This document shows, piece after piece, positions 1 through 10,300 of a stretch of 64,000 bases of DNA. Position numbers and translations under genes: made by a program. Position 1 is the first letter of the stretch. Each line of letters begins with the position of its first letter. The stretch comes from Choristoneura fumiferana (Eukaryota > Arthropoda > Insecta > Lepidoptera > Tortricidae), in assembly GCF_025370935.1 (NCBI RefSeq), contig NC_133492.1, positions 13,194,510 to 13,258,509 on the forward strand. Reading direction: 5' to 3'. The notes below the pieces were generated by a model, which did not search any database, was not told where the DNA came from, and saw nothing but the letters and a program-made list of their open reading frames with translations.

Positions 1-206
1 GCGTGGGAACGGACGCCTTCGCGAGATTTTGTGTTTACTGTTTGAATTTTCGTGTATTTTGGTGTTTTGTTTTGTTAATAGCGTTGAGTTTGAGATTATT
101 TCTCCTCCGCATTAACTTTTCTTTCACTAAAGTGCATTTATTCGAGACAGGACTCTAGTTTTTACCGTTATTTTCACGGCTGTCCTAAAGGAACAAACCA
201 TTCAAC

Positions 207-554
207 ATGAGGAGATGCGAAATTTGTGGTATTCAAGAAAAACATTGTGAAAACAAAATGTTCTTTGCTAGATTTCCTCTAAGTGAACATGTGTAAGTAA
301 AGTTACTGATAAATCTGATAATAGGTGTTGAGGTTATATTTGGCTGGCCGACGTCAATTCGTATTATATAGTATCACGACAATTAAATTTTATTTCAGTT
401 GTAAGCAGTGGGTGAAAGTAGTTGGCAACGAGATTTCACAAAATCGAAAATCCGACTGAAGAAGAAAGCCATACCAAAATTGGGACTTCCCATGCCACCT
501 CTTTCTGAAGAAATTCTTGAAGGGTTTCCCCTAAAGATGGCAAGAACAGCCAAG
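207..554 (+). pseudogene. THAP-domain gene, first two exons, frame broken
   Basis: The start at 207 opens 29 codons (MRRCEICGIQEKH...) up to a donor GT at 293. An acceptor AG at 397-398 continues the frame into CKQWVKVVGNE and a stop at 457-459. The C-x2-C pair, the FFARFP motif and the CKQW motif are the first half of a THAP zinc-binding DNA-binding domain (usual pattern C2-4C, then C-x2-H, about 80-90 residues). In another frame of the same exon, from about 429, a peptide DFTKSKIRLKKKAIPKLGLP resembles the end of a THAP domain (basic stretch, then A-[IV]-P), and it ends at a donor at 555. The middle part, holding the second C and H, is missing and the two halves are out of frame. I infer a small internal deletion: a pseudogene, or a transposon-derived THAP copy. 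A sequencing error alone would not restore the missing segment. Confidence 0.6.
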
Positions 555-988
555 GTAAACACTATTTTATTTTCAATTTATCTCTATTGCAACTTGACTT
601 ACTGCATCTTATAATAATAATAATAAAATAATAAAAGATATTGATTTAATAGTTTGTTTACAAATTCTACATAGGTACATAACAAATAATAAGTACAATC
701 AAACTATCAAAAGGGAAAGCGACTCAGCTTATGCCTGCACCTTGCAGAACAAAGTCCCTTGGCTAACAGGCGCTGTTTTTCAGTCGCCCCCATAAACCAT
801 AACCCTAATAAATACCATCAATACACATGCACATATTTTTTTTACATACAATATATGTTATAAATTAATTTGCTTCGTCATCAATAATAGTGCTAGGTAT
901 TTTGAGTGTATAGTATAGTTGCCGGTCAGAGCATTAGTAATAGACAGAAAAATTGGCTATACACACTAATTATATTTCACCTGTATAA

Positions 989-1114
989 GTTAGTGGAAGC
1001 TTCTGGCTAAATTAAACTTTGTTTCAGGTTCAGCTTTGGAGTTGCCCAGTGTGGAATATTTACATGCACAGCCTTCTACAAGTGGTGCGCAGTGTAAAAC
1101 TGACAATACAACAG
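989..1114 (+). pseudogene. exon-like block, copy 1 (downstream exon of the THAP locus)
   Basis: An acceptor (TTTGTTTCAG, AG at 1026-1027) precedes an 87-base exon candidate, 1028-1114, ending at a good donor CAG|GTAAGC. It is open in two frames; one reads GSALELPSVEYLHAQPSTSG, like the low-complexity linker after a THAP domain. The frame cannot be fixed because exon 2 upstream is itself broken. A second copy lies 790 bases downstream. Confidence 0.45.
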
Positions 1115-1166
1115 GTAAGCTATCACTGATAAAAATCTATACCTTATAGCATAATTTAGAATTTTA

Positions 1167-1290
1167 GAGTTGATCTGATGATAAAGCTAGCGGGTGACCA
1201 TAGGAACACTGTGATAAACAACACAACTGCATCGAGTTTGGACTTGTTTGTCGTCTTGACGAATACTTTGGTAACCAGGGGCATATAGTA
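1167..1290. repeat. dispersed repeat shared with 44853-44976
   Basis: About 124 bases starting GAGTTGATCTGATGATAAAG and ending in GGTAACCAGGGGCAT are repeated at 44853-44976 with about 90 percent identity by eye. It lies inside the large transposon at 43.4 kb and also in the intron of the THAP locus, so both loci received the same mobile sequence. The family is not identified. Confidence 0.7.
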
Positions 1291-1778
1291 CAGTCAGCAA
1301 AAAAAAAACTTAAATTAGAAGAATTTTCAGAAAAACTTTTATTGAACTGTTTACGGAACCTGTCATGTACGAGTCCAACTCGCACTTGATCATTTTTTCT
1401 GTATTGTCTGTGTTTATGGTACACTTCATGTAATAACACTCCTCTTTTTGCGTTAGGGGTTAAAAATAGGTTGAGCTGCTTAGTAGTTAGAGGAGATAGA
1501 AATGGATATGCATACATACAGGTCAAAATATAATCCTCCTTTTGGGCTTCACCAGAATCGGGTAAAAACTACAGAATTAATTTCATTACATTTGGCATGG
1601 CAAGTAGATTGTTTATCAGAGGTATACAAAATTATGTATTGTCAACTAACTCCAAGATCACCTTTATTTCATTTCATTCAAGAAATTGTAAGAAAGTTGT
1701 CTAGGTAAACATAGGTCATTGACCTGTAATATGACAAAAATTGGATTGTGCGTACCAATTTTGTTTTATATTGCATTA

Positions 1779-1907
1779 GTTAGTGTAAGCTACTGGCTAA
1801 ATTTAACTTTGTTTCAGGTTCAGCTTTGGAGTTGCCCAGTGTGGAATATTTACATGCACAGCCTTCCACAAGTGCTGTGCAGTGCAAAACGGACAATACA
1901 ATACTAC
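1779..1907 (+). pseudogene. exon-like block, copy 2
   Basis: Near-identical repeat of 989-1113, including the intronic run-up and acceptor (AG at 1816-1817). The 3' side has diverged: the donor GTAAGC of copy 1 is replaced by AATACAATAC. Copy 2 therefore could only be a terminal exon or is dead. The open frame runs to 1925. Confidence 0.5.
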
Positions 1908-2067
1908 AATACAATACTTGTGTAACGTGAAACTGTATTTACCTATGTAAAGAAAAACAGATCCATGACATGAAAATAAATTATTATTAAGAAAAACAAC
2001 TTTTTTTTTCTTTAATTCGATCATTTAATTAATAAAAAGCGCACCACTACGTGCCGTTTTTTGACAA

Positions 2068-2118
2068 TATATCGATAAAAAAACACAACACTATGCTGTT
2101 ACAATATCGATAATATCG
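2068..2118. promoter_or_regulatory. cluster of DRE-like TATCGATA sites
   Basis: Two close matches to the insect DNA-replication-related element TATCGATA occur within 50 bases (ATATCGATAA near 2070, AATATCGATAATATCGA near 2104). DREF sites cluster in housekeeping promoters of flies. No convincing gene starts next to it before the gap at 2579, so the promoter role is inference only. The open frame that runs from 2430 into the gap is unrecognised. Confidence 0.3.
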
Positions 2119-2578
2119 ACTGTTCCTAACAACACTACTTGTCAATGTGACTTTTTCGGCCCTGTTTAGTCTGTGCAGTTCGTTTCTTGATATTGGCACA
2201 AAAAAGACACTGAATTCATACTACAATCGTGGTATTGTTTTTGTATGAGAGTTCCGACTCTTAAAACGTAGTGATTATATACTCTTTGATTCTTGATTGA
2301 TTAATTCACGCGAAGATTCCATATTTTTCTGCGTGTTCTTTATATTTTGAATAAAAAAGTAAATAAATAAGTTCAGAAAAATTTGGAATCCGAATAATTA
2401 CTTCAATTGGATACATATTTTTTGTAACAATGTTCGGTTTAAACTTAAGACGCGTATACTGCGTTTGTGATAAAATTATGGTTCGGACATTGAGAAACCG
2501 GAGGTTTGAAGTTGCCGGCCCAAATCCTGGCCTGGATAGAAGAGTAGCGGCATTTCGGGGAAGAAGGGAATCCCTATC

Positions 2579-2678
2579 NNNNNNNNNNNNNNNNNNNNNN
2601 NNNNNNNNNNNNNNNNNNNNNNNNNNNNNNNNNNNNNNNNNNNNNNNNNNNNNNNNNNNNNNNNNNNNNNNNNNNNNN
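2579..2678. other. assembly gap, 100 N
   Basis: Exactly 100 undetermined bases, the usual placeholder for a gap of unknown size. Confidence 0.99.
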
Positions 2679-2684
2679 TGGTTC

Positions 2685-2900
2685 ACTTTTACGAAATGAA
2701 ATGAAATCATTTATTCAGTAAATAGGCCGCAATGGGCACTTTTACACGTCATTTTTTAAACTACAGCAGCGCTTTCGGAAAGACCATCATTATTCATTGC
2801 CAAGGAAGAATGCGCCGCAAGAAACTTGGCAGAAAGTCGTTTTTTCAAAATAAAATAATTGCAAAAATTAAATAGTACTAAAAACTACAGTATTACAATT
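2685..2900 (-). mobile_element. retroposon 3' end, antisense
   Basis: The segment AATCATTTATTCAGTAAATA followed by the non-coding tract CGCAATGGGCACTTTTACAC and an A-rich tract looks like the reverse complement of a lepidopteran LINE 3' end (AATAAATGATTT tail). Similar tails in the same antisense orientation lie at 33008 and 55296. Classification is from memory of such tails only. Confidence 0.45.
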
Positions 2901-2959
2901 AAAGAAAAAAATTACAAAAAATATTTTAGTATAATACAGGGATGTATGGGGTCCCTTAG

Positions 2960-3289
2960 TTACAAAACTAAACACTAACTATATCTACGTTCAGTAGAAA
3001 GTGTAGAATGCTTCCACCGTCATAAATAAAATAAAAATCTGAAATATACATTTCAGGTCAAGCAACCATTAAGCTTTTGGATTCCGAAGGCAAGCTCACG
3101 TCTGCCACCCCCAAGTTAGCTCACACGCACTAATGTCATGCTCTGAAAGCAGAGCGGTACCGAGGACATGGTAATGCTTCCGTCCCCATAAGCTCTATGG
3201 GCCAAGGGGATGTATAAAGTCCCTGAGTTAATCATTAAATTCAGAAACTACTAAACAGAAATCAACGAAATTTTGTGTAGTGATAGCTT
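2960..3289. other. no gene seen
   Basis: AT-rich sequence with a short T/C-rich acceptor-like run, possibly the 5' part of the neighbouring LINE. No frame of note. Confidence 0.5.
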
Positions 3290-3760
3290 ATTGGTGTTGT
3301 TGTCCAGGCTTCTCAGCAGGAATACAAAGTTAAGGATCTATAAAACTGTCGTAAGACCTGTCCTTATGTATGGCTGTGAGGCCTGGACACTAACACACAA
3401 AGAGGAATATCAACTCCTTGTAGCGGAAAGGAAGGTCTTCCGCGTAAGATCCTGGGACCTGTCAAGAGAGACGACGGCACGTGGAGGATCCGTAAAAAGA
3501 GAGAGATCCAGGAGCTGGTGGCTGAACCCAACATCATCGGCGTAACAAAATCACACAGACTTCGCTGGTTCGGCCACCTACTACGAATGGGAGAGGATCG
3601 GGCTGCCGAAAGAGCGTACGCTGGGAGGACAGTGTCCAGGCGGATCATCGACGTCTCCACGACCACGACTGGCAAGAGGCTGTGCACGATCGGGACAGAT
3701 GGCATGCTCTTGTTTCGGAGGCCAAGACCCTCTTTGGGTCCCTGAGCCAAATATAGTTAG
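3290..3760 (+). mobile_element. RTE-like LINE, C-terminal end of reverse transcriptase ORF, frameshifted
   Basis: One frame gives SRLLSRNTKLRIYKTVVRPV then LMYGCEAWTL, the hallmark region after the reverse transcriptase palm in RTE-type LINEs. A second frame gives HRLRWFGHLLRMGEDRAAER, and the C-terminal AKTLFGSLSQ-type end follows in yet another frame. At least one frameshift near 3450 and another near 3650 make it a dead 5'-truncated copy. It ends at TGAGCCAAATATAGTTAGTT, a typical tail for the family. Confidence 0.85.
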
Positions 3761-3913
3761 TTAGATAGCTTATTAGTCTGGTCAACATTTAGGATACTTT
3801 ATGTTACGGAAAAAAATATTTTGGATATAATAAAAAATTGCTCTAAATCGGATTCCGCGCGGACGCAGTCGACGGCAACAATTAGTTTTAAATAAATTTA
3901 TAGCTCTTCCAAA

Positions 3914-4122
3914 ATTGTCTGGAGCATGAAGCGAAGCTTTTCTTATTTTCGTGACTTGAGAAGTATGGATATGTAGGAGAAAGTTATTTATCTTCAGTCA
4001 GAGGAGATTCCAAAGTTGATTGTCTGGAGCATGAAGCGATGTTTTCCCTATTTTCGTCGCTTGAAAAGTATAGATATGTAGAAGAAAGTTCTTTTTCTTC
4101 AGCAGAGGAGGTTCTACAGTTA
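3914..4122. repeat. 105-base tandem duplication
   Basis: TGTCTGGAGCATGAAGCGA recurs 105 bases apart (3916 and 4021), followed by matching sequence through GAAGTATGGATATGTAG and AGAGGAG. Two units, about 80 percent identical. The long open frame over the second unit (4039-4527) has no recognisable domain. Confidence 0.7.
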
Positions 4123-4211
4123 TTTTTGATGAAGACTCTTTTTCCCTTAGTGGCATTCCCCGAGCTGGACGGAAATCAACAATTTCGGGTAGTAACCAGT
4201 CCATATAAAAT

Positions 4212-4542
4212 GAAATTAGTTTGTCTTTCATTTTTTTCCCCAAAATGTATCATCTATAAGTATGATTTCTATTTTGAGTGGATGATTTTCACCACTCCAC
4301 ACAGCAAATATACACTGTGCTCGACACGTGATATGGAGACCTTGGATCTGGTAATACCAGTTACTATTTTTGTTAATTTCAGTAGTTTTAGTTTCCTTTT
4401 CATAATTCTACATCTGAATTTCGTTTTTTTTATACATTTTTCAAGTCCATTTCTAAAGGCTACACTTCAACCGGGCACTTTATTTCACTTTTACTTAAAG
4501 ATGATACATTTTGGGAGAAAAAATTAAAGACAAACTAATTTC
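4212..4542. mobile_element. element with about 50-base inverted ends
   Basis: GAAATTAGTTTGTCTTT at the left and AAAGACAAACTAATTTC at the right are inverted copies. The match extends inward through CCAAAATGTATCATCT and AGATGATACATTTTGG. Length about 331 bases with no coding capacity: a non-autonomous DNA element. It abuts the SINE pair at 4543. Confidence 0.7.
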
Positions 4543-4823
4543 AAAATTGAAAATACAAACTGAAATATAGATGCACAGAAAAACCAGAAAAATAAGACCA
4601 GCACTGGAAATCGAACCCAAGTCCTCGGTATTCCGTACCGCGTGCTATACCGCTACACCACTGCTGGTCCACCAGCAGTGACCAGCAGTGGTGGTTGACC
4701 GGCAGTGGTGTAGCGGTATAGCACGCGGTACGGAATACCGAGGACGTGGGTTCGATTCCCAGTGCTGGTCTTATTTTTCTGGTTTTTCTGTGCATCTATA
4801 TTTCAGTTAGTATTTTCAATTTA
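4543..4823. mobile_element. two tRNA-like SINEs head to head (inverted pair)
   Basis: The left arm (4543-4672) and right arm (4697-4823) are almost perfect reverse complements. Each carries a pol III B-box (GGTTCGATTCC at 4749-4759 on the right arm) and an A-box-like TGGTGTAGCGGTATAGC, then the tail CTTATTTTTCTGG. Related single copies lie at 17870, 22665 and 47821 (reverse). The body is tRNA-derived, but I do not see an intact cloverleaf, so this is a SINE and not a tRNA gene. The pair would fold as a hairpin of about 125 bp. Confidence 0.8.
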
Positions 4824-4854
4824 GGTTTTACGAGATGACCGTAAGAGAAAAAAA

Positions 4855-5182
4855 AAATTGGAATGGAAATAAAAAATACAAAAAGATTCCAACAAAACCA
4901 ATCTTGATTTACGTGAAGGTAAATTACAAATCGAAGTACCTATAATAAATAAGTCGCTGATAAGGTAGGCGGTAGGCGTCGTAATGTACGGTCTGGTACA
5001 CACGGACCGCATTCCAATTGAAATCCGGCTGTAAAATGGCAGAACTACATCAGAACTGCGTAAGAACTGCACTCCGACTGCCTAAAATGGCAGTTGGCAG
5101 TTGGAATGCTGGTGCAGTTGTACTAACTGCGCAATAACTGCATCCAAACTCCCATTTTGCAGCCGGATTGCAGTTGGAGTAC
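4855..5182. repeat. SINE leader fragment, then fold-back element
   Basis: 4858-4900 (AATAAAAAATACAAAAAGAT) matches the leader seen beside the SINEs at 17875, 22455 and 47940, in reverse orientation. 5009-5039 and 5150-5182 are inverted arms (AATCCGGCTG-type core), enclosing several ACTGC-rich repeats. No gene. Confidence 0.5.
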
Positions 5183-5372
5183 ATGTTTTTGTCAATAATT
5201 TACTAGTGCAACCAAGTGCAACCATCTTATTTTATTAAAATAATTTATGTTAAATAACTTGGCTGAATGTAAGATATTACCTTTGCCTGCAAAAAAATGA
5301 GAAAATCTAAACTTAGATCGAAACTGTTGCATCTACTATCAGAAATGTCAGTGAAACTGTCAAAGGGATCAA

Positions 5373-6079
5373 GCAGGGCTACTACGAAACTCGAAACTAG
5401 AAGTTCGTGTCGTGCGGTCCCTCTGACACTTATACTATTTAATACGAGAGCGAGAGGGACGGTACGATACGAACTTCGAGTTTCGAGTTTCGTAGTAGCC
5501 GCAAGGTTCGCCGCATGTTCGCCGTGAGTAGTATAGGTTATACAACATGCCTACAATTTGTATGGCAGTCGCGGTAGAATCTGGACGAAGCCGTCCGCGT
5601 CCGTGAGCAGCCGAGGCCCGCGCCAACCAGCTTGCGGTCGTAGTACGAATGTGAAATCCGCTCAGCAGGGCTACTACTAAACTCGAAGTTCGTGGGTTGC
5701 GGTCCCTCTGACACTTATACTATTTAATACGAGAGCGAGAGGGACGGTACGATACGAACTTCGAGTTTCGAGTTTCATAGTAGCCGCAAGGTTCGCTGCA
5801 TGTTCGCCGTGAGCAGTATAGGTTATACAACGTGCCTACAATTTGTATGGCAGTCGCGGTAGAATCTGGACGAAGCCGTCCGCGTCCGTGAGCAGCCGAG
5901 GCCCGCGCCAACCAGCTTGCGGTCGTAGTACGAATGTGAAATCCGCTCAGCAGGGCTACTACGAAACTCGAAGTTCGTGGGTTGCGGTCCCTCTGACACT
6001 TATACTATTATATTAGTACGAGAGCGAGAGGGACCGCACGACACGAACTTCGAGTTTGGAGTTTCGTAGTAGCCCTGCT
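5373..6079. repeat. triplicated hairpin MITE in a 285-292 base tandem array
   Basis: Three hairpins (5373-5500, 5665-5785, 5950-6079) with arms GGGCTACTACGAAACTCGAA are separated by two near-identical 164-base spacers (5501-5664, 5786-5949) containing GTCGCGGTAGAATCTGGACG. Start-to-start distances are 292 and 285. The layout indicates tandem duplication of one MITE plus flank, not independent insertions. Short minus-strand frames within it are by-products of the repeat. Confidence 0.85.
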
Positions 6080-6127
6080 GACTCGGCCCGACTCCGGCCG
6101 GTCAATTAGTGTGTGGTAGGTACTTAC

Positions 6128-6219
6128 CGTTTAGGTACTCTAAAGCTTCTCATATGTGCTCTGAGTTCACTTATGCGTTTCCTCTTTCGCTTAACTTTTT
6201 TAATACTGCGATTACCCAT
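6128..6219 (-). CDS. candidate first coding exon, basic N-terminus
   Basis: On the minus strand an ATG at 6219 opens MGNRSIKKVKRKRKRISELR, continues HMRSFRVPK and meets a strong donor CG|GTAAGTA at 6127. The region just upstream is GC-rich, unlike its surroundings. No second exon was found, because the sequence beyond 6080 is the hairpin array. I do not recognise the peptide. Chance cannot be excluded. Confidence 0.22.
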
Positions 6220-6762
6220 ATTATTTGCTCTCAAAAGTAGTACTAGCGCGTTAGAAAAATGTGCACAGGTCCGTCGTCGACCACGTACACGCGTGTACTG
6301 GCGACTGGGAAATACTTGGCCGCCGCCGCGCGCTAGAACCGTTTTATTTTGCCAAAGACGAAATAAATTGGTATGATTGATGTACTCAACCTATTGAAAA
6401 TCTATGAAGCATAAATCTAAATCCACTAAAAACTATTTAATAAAGCAAATTTTGTGTTGATATTCATAATAGTATTCATAATATTTGGTTTAACGTGTAA
6501 ATGAAGGCTCTTTTTCAAAAAAATAATCTATCGAGGTTTTTGTCAGCAATCGTGTTTTTGATGAAGTCAAAAACTAGCTAATAGACTGAAAATATACATA
6601 TAAAAAATTGCAGTTGTAAGTATTGTGTAAGTATATTTAAATATTTTCTAAAATTGTAGTTTTCACTACGTACAGCGCCTTAAATCGAGTTTAGCTCGAC
6701 ATGTTTCGATATCAGATTCGATAAGGTATCTGTACTTGCATTATTCCCTATCGAAATTTTAT
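6220..6762. other. no gene seen
   Basis: AT-rich sequence without recognised repeats or coding signal. Confidence 0.5.
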
Positions 6763-6890
6763 AAACTGGATATTTACCATCCTCTAAGGGGTTACGTGTT
6801 AGCACGAACAAAGTCGGCTCGGAAGCGTTACTGTTCTCAGCGAGCCCGCGTCGAAGAAAGCTCTTAGTCCGATACATACGATCGAGCGTC
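6763..6890 (-). pseudogene. decayed duplicate of Crag exon 14
   Basis: Minus-strand reading gives AENSNASEPTLFVLTRNPLE followed by DGKYPVY, against AENSNASERTVFVLPPNPLE and DGKYPVY in the real exon at 7322-7541. The 5' part has lost roughly 50 bases (the segment coding ECIERVASGDTGSLL) and is shifted. It retains the GAAGAAAG stretch of the DEG..FF region. It also keeps the donor-like G|GTAAATATCC. No usable acceptor is seen, so it reads as a non-functional tandem exon copy about 545 bases downstream of the original. Confidence 0.8.
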
Positions 6891-6946
6891 GTCTTACACA
6901 TACACCATCACACTCTCACGATATAATCCGTTGGAAAACAAGATAA

Positions 6947-7190
6947 GGAAGTTTGCATCTCTTTCTAGAAAATTGATATTTCGTAAGGGCTTATGTTATG
7001 ATCGCTGATGTGACGTCATAGTTCAAGTCGGATCTTTCTGTCTAATTAGCAACTTAAAACATCGATATAATTACGTATATTCTTAAAGATATTCAAATAG
7101 TTTCGTAAAAAGTATTCGACATCTAGGTTTATCAAACAATAAAGATGACCTATATGAACAAATAAAAAAAATGTTTGCTTATTTCCTATT
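6947..7190. repeat. dispersed repeat shared with 56468-56695
   Basis: Blocks such as AGTTTGCATCTCTTTCTAGA, then TTTATCAAACAATAAAGAT and GAACAAATAA, occur in the same order and spacing at 56468-56695. Diverged non-coding repeat, family unknown. Confidence 0.6.
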
Positions 7191-7212
7191 AAAACTATAA
7201 AACCAGGTTAGC

Positions 7213-7305
7213 TTGAAAAGATCCCTTTTAGGGATAAGTTCGCCTTTGTACCCTTTTTGTGTTGTTTTTTTGTATAAGTATTTACATACATAATACATAC
7301 ACACA
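7213..7305 (+). mobile_element. retroposon 3' end with (ACAT)n tail
   Basis: TAGGGATAAGTTCGCCTTTG followed by a T-rich run and a TACATACATA tail. The same 3' end occurs at 58799-58890 (sense) and 13826-13935 (antisense). The tail stops at 7305, directly beside the sequence shared by both exon 14 copies, so the insertion lies about 16 bases beyond the exon 14 splice donor. Confidence 0.7.
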
Positions 7306-7321
7306 TAAACGGGATATTTAC

Positions 7322-10300
7322 CGTCCTCCAGAGGGTTAGGCGGGAGCACGAACACCGTTCGCTCGGAAGCGTTGCTGTTCTCAGCGCCGAGCAGCGAGCC
7401 AGTGTCGCCGCTCGCCACGCGTTCTATGCACTCGTCGAAGAAAGGCAGCCCTTGGTCGACGTCGCAGACGAACGAGCGTTCTTCGATGAACCGCGTGAAC
7501 ATTTGGGTACGCATCATTAGGGTGAAGAAGCGTTGTTGCGTCTGGAATTAAAGTTTAGCGGTACCCTTTATTTGACAGTGTGCACCACAATGAACACGGT
7601 TTAAGACTACCTTTCTATATTTTTTACTAATTTTTTAGACTATAAGAAGCAGTGGCTAAGCGCCCATACAACCCTTATCCCACCGGCTTGCCCAATATTA
7701 TTATACAATAGGGCAACAGGACATACCGGATTTGTGAAAATTGTAAGCGATTTTTGCTTCGGCTTTACCACGGAAATATGACGCCATGCCACTGATAAGA
7801 AGACAACGAGGTTTGAATCATTAACTTTTTTAAATTTGTTATTTTTTGGTTCCGTTAAAAAAAAACTCACTTTATCTCTAGACCGTATGAACGCGTCCAT
7901 ATGGAACAGCGCGTGTGGGTCCGTCGTCCCAACGGTGGGCGCCTTCGTGATGGGGATCAGGTAACTCCGGTACCCCTGAAGCGTCACCGCCATGAAACGC
8001 AGGAACGCCTCTTGTATCCGCAGTTCTAAAGCATACTGCAAATTAAATTGTCATCATGAGGGAAGGTGTCTAAGAGAACAGTCATTTATAAAGACATCAA
8101 AAATAACTTGGTGCAAAAAGTGTGGATATTCAATGAAATTAGTACCGTAAACTAAGGTTTCTGTAGTCCCAAGCGTTCATCAATAGTCCAAACGGACTTT
8201 TTAACATTTCGAACAATAACAGAGCTGCTAAAGTTCAGGAGGTTCATCGTGCATTTTCTATTGGATTAGGCTGCGATGAACCTCCTAGATGACGTTGAAA
8301 CCTGAGTTAACGGTACTAAAATAATATTTGAAGCACCATTTATTAAGTACGTTGCTATCCTTTTTTTTTTCATTATTTGTAGGTAAAAAAAGGTAAGTAT
8401 ATTTCGATTGCCCTATTTTTTTAACTATAGGTTATGGGCCCCTCAAGCTTCTGGAAGTGTGCAAATGTCTCGCATACGTCATTACTCATCAAAAAATGGT
8501 ACTATATATTGAGCAACTCTTCGCTTGAGATCCACTATTATACCAGCATAAATTTAAAAATATTCGAGTACATCCACAATTTGAGCATAGATTTATGAAA
8601 ATAAATAAACAAATTAAAGTAGAGGAAGCGAGAGTTTTATGCCAGGATCGTAGCAAGTCGAAGAACGTAGTCTATGCCTATCCCGTTGGAAAAGAGGCGT
8701 GATGTAGGCGTATGTAATTTAATTAATGAGAGAAGCTAAAGAAGAAGTAAACAAAAACATACCTCCTTTTTTCTTCTCTGAAAATCCCTGTCTAAACTCG
8801 TGGTGGGTTCACCGTTGAACTTGCTTTCGCCTGAATGATGCACCGGCGAAGCTAAGTAATAAAAAAATTCAAAAACTTTAGTCATTAAATTTTAACAACC
8901 ATATTTCGGCCATCAAAATCGTTAAATCTATGCACTAAAAATACTGCTATACTACATGGTGTTAAGAATATCCTTTTCGATAATTTAACCATCATTAAGG
9001 CTACTCATATCTAGGCATTACTAATACGCGATACCAGTGGAAAAACATTGAAATTAAGAAAAAAAATGTTTGGATATAAATTCTTCTTGCAACTCAACTT
9101 TCAAACCTAACTTTTTTCCACTTGTATCGCTAATCAGTAGTTTTGATGTGGGGTACATAAATTATCGCAAACGATCACCCACTAACATAAGATAACATTA
9201 TCTTAACAAACAGGGGTTAATCTATCTTACCCAACGTACCAGGTCGTATGCTGCCATATAGCACTTCGAGCGTTTGTTTTAACGCTCTCGCTTGTCGTTT
9301 GGGCAGCAGCTTCAGCGATATATGACGCTGCGTTTCACATATCTACAAAATACACATAATTATCAAGACTTCATATAAAAATTCAATCGGGAGCATTAAA
9401 ATGCGGCGCCGCTGAGGTTATGAGGCAAAAGCGATCGGTCGAGAGTTGCAATGAAATGATTTATTTACTTTTCTGGCTAGACCACGGTTATAAATCGTCG
9501 GTGATACTGCAATACCGCGTAACTACAGATAGTTCAACTCAAGTAAAGCGATAAGAACACGTCTTGCTCGGACGACTACTGCCGCGTCACGTGAAAGTTG
9601 TAAATTTACAAGCGCACGCACACATAGGGCCGCGCGCACAACTGAGTTGAATTATCTGTAGCATTTTCCATAAGGTACAATTTTCACTGCACTAACAGTA
9701 CTGACATTGTAGTGTTTTGTCAGTGAAAATGATACCTTATAGAAAATGCCAGTTACGCGGTATTGCAGTATCACCGACGAAATGTTATAATTGTTCATAC
9801 TACTAAAAATAATAAACAGTGAACATTTGTAGTCCTTCGTTTTGACTATTTTAAGTATTTTCTCCACCATTTCTTGCCTTTACGCGTTCTGTCGCTGGGC
9901 ATAGGCCTTCTATCACAATGAGAGGAATAGATTTGTAGCTCCTACAAGGGCTAGTGTGGATTCAATACTTGACACAATTTCTTGAAGTGCTTCGCTGATG
10001 TGTAGTTTTCTCGCGCTGATTTACTTCTCCAAAAAGCTCATAAACTCGAAATTTTAACAGAAGTGTGAGTCTGGTATCGAACTCACGACCCTCTACTTCC
10101 GACGCATAAATAAGATTACTGCTAGACTCGGTAAAGACGAATTTATACTGAAACTTACCGTAATATTATTGGTGTCTAAATCGACACAAGTCACATCGGG
10201 CGGTGGTTCGTAGAGATCAAAAAATCTAGAGTCAACTCCTATTAGATATGGCAACGGCGCGTGTAATACTTCAGCTAAACCTGTAAAATAAAAAAAAACA

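Noticed and set aside
4039..4527. 162-codon plus-strand frame
   Set aside because: Spans a tandem repeat and the arm of a TIR element, is rich in F, L and S as expected from AT-rich noise, and shows no domain.
4749..4759. tRNA gene suggested by perfect B-box
   Set aside because: The body does not fold into a clear cloverleaf with anticodon loop, and the sequence is repeated with a constant non-tRNA tail, so it is a SINE. The same applies to 22719, 36249 and 61562.
5373..6079. CRISPR-like array (regular repeats and spacers)
   Set aside because: Only three units, the spacers are near-identical to each other and the repeats are MITE hairpins; the genome is eukaryotic.
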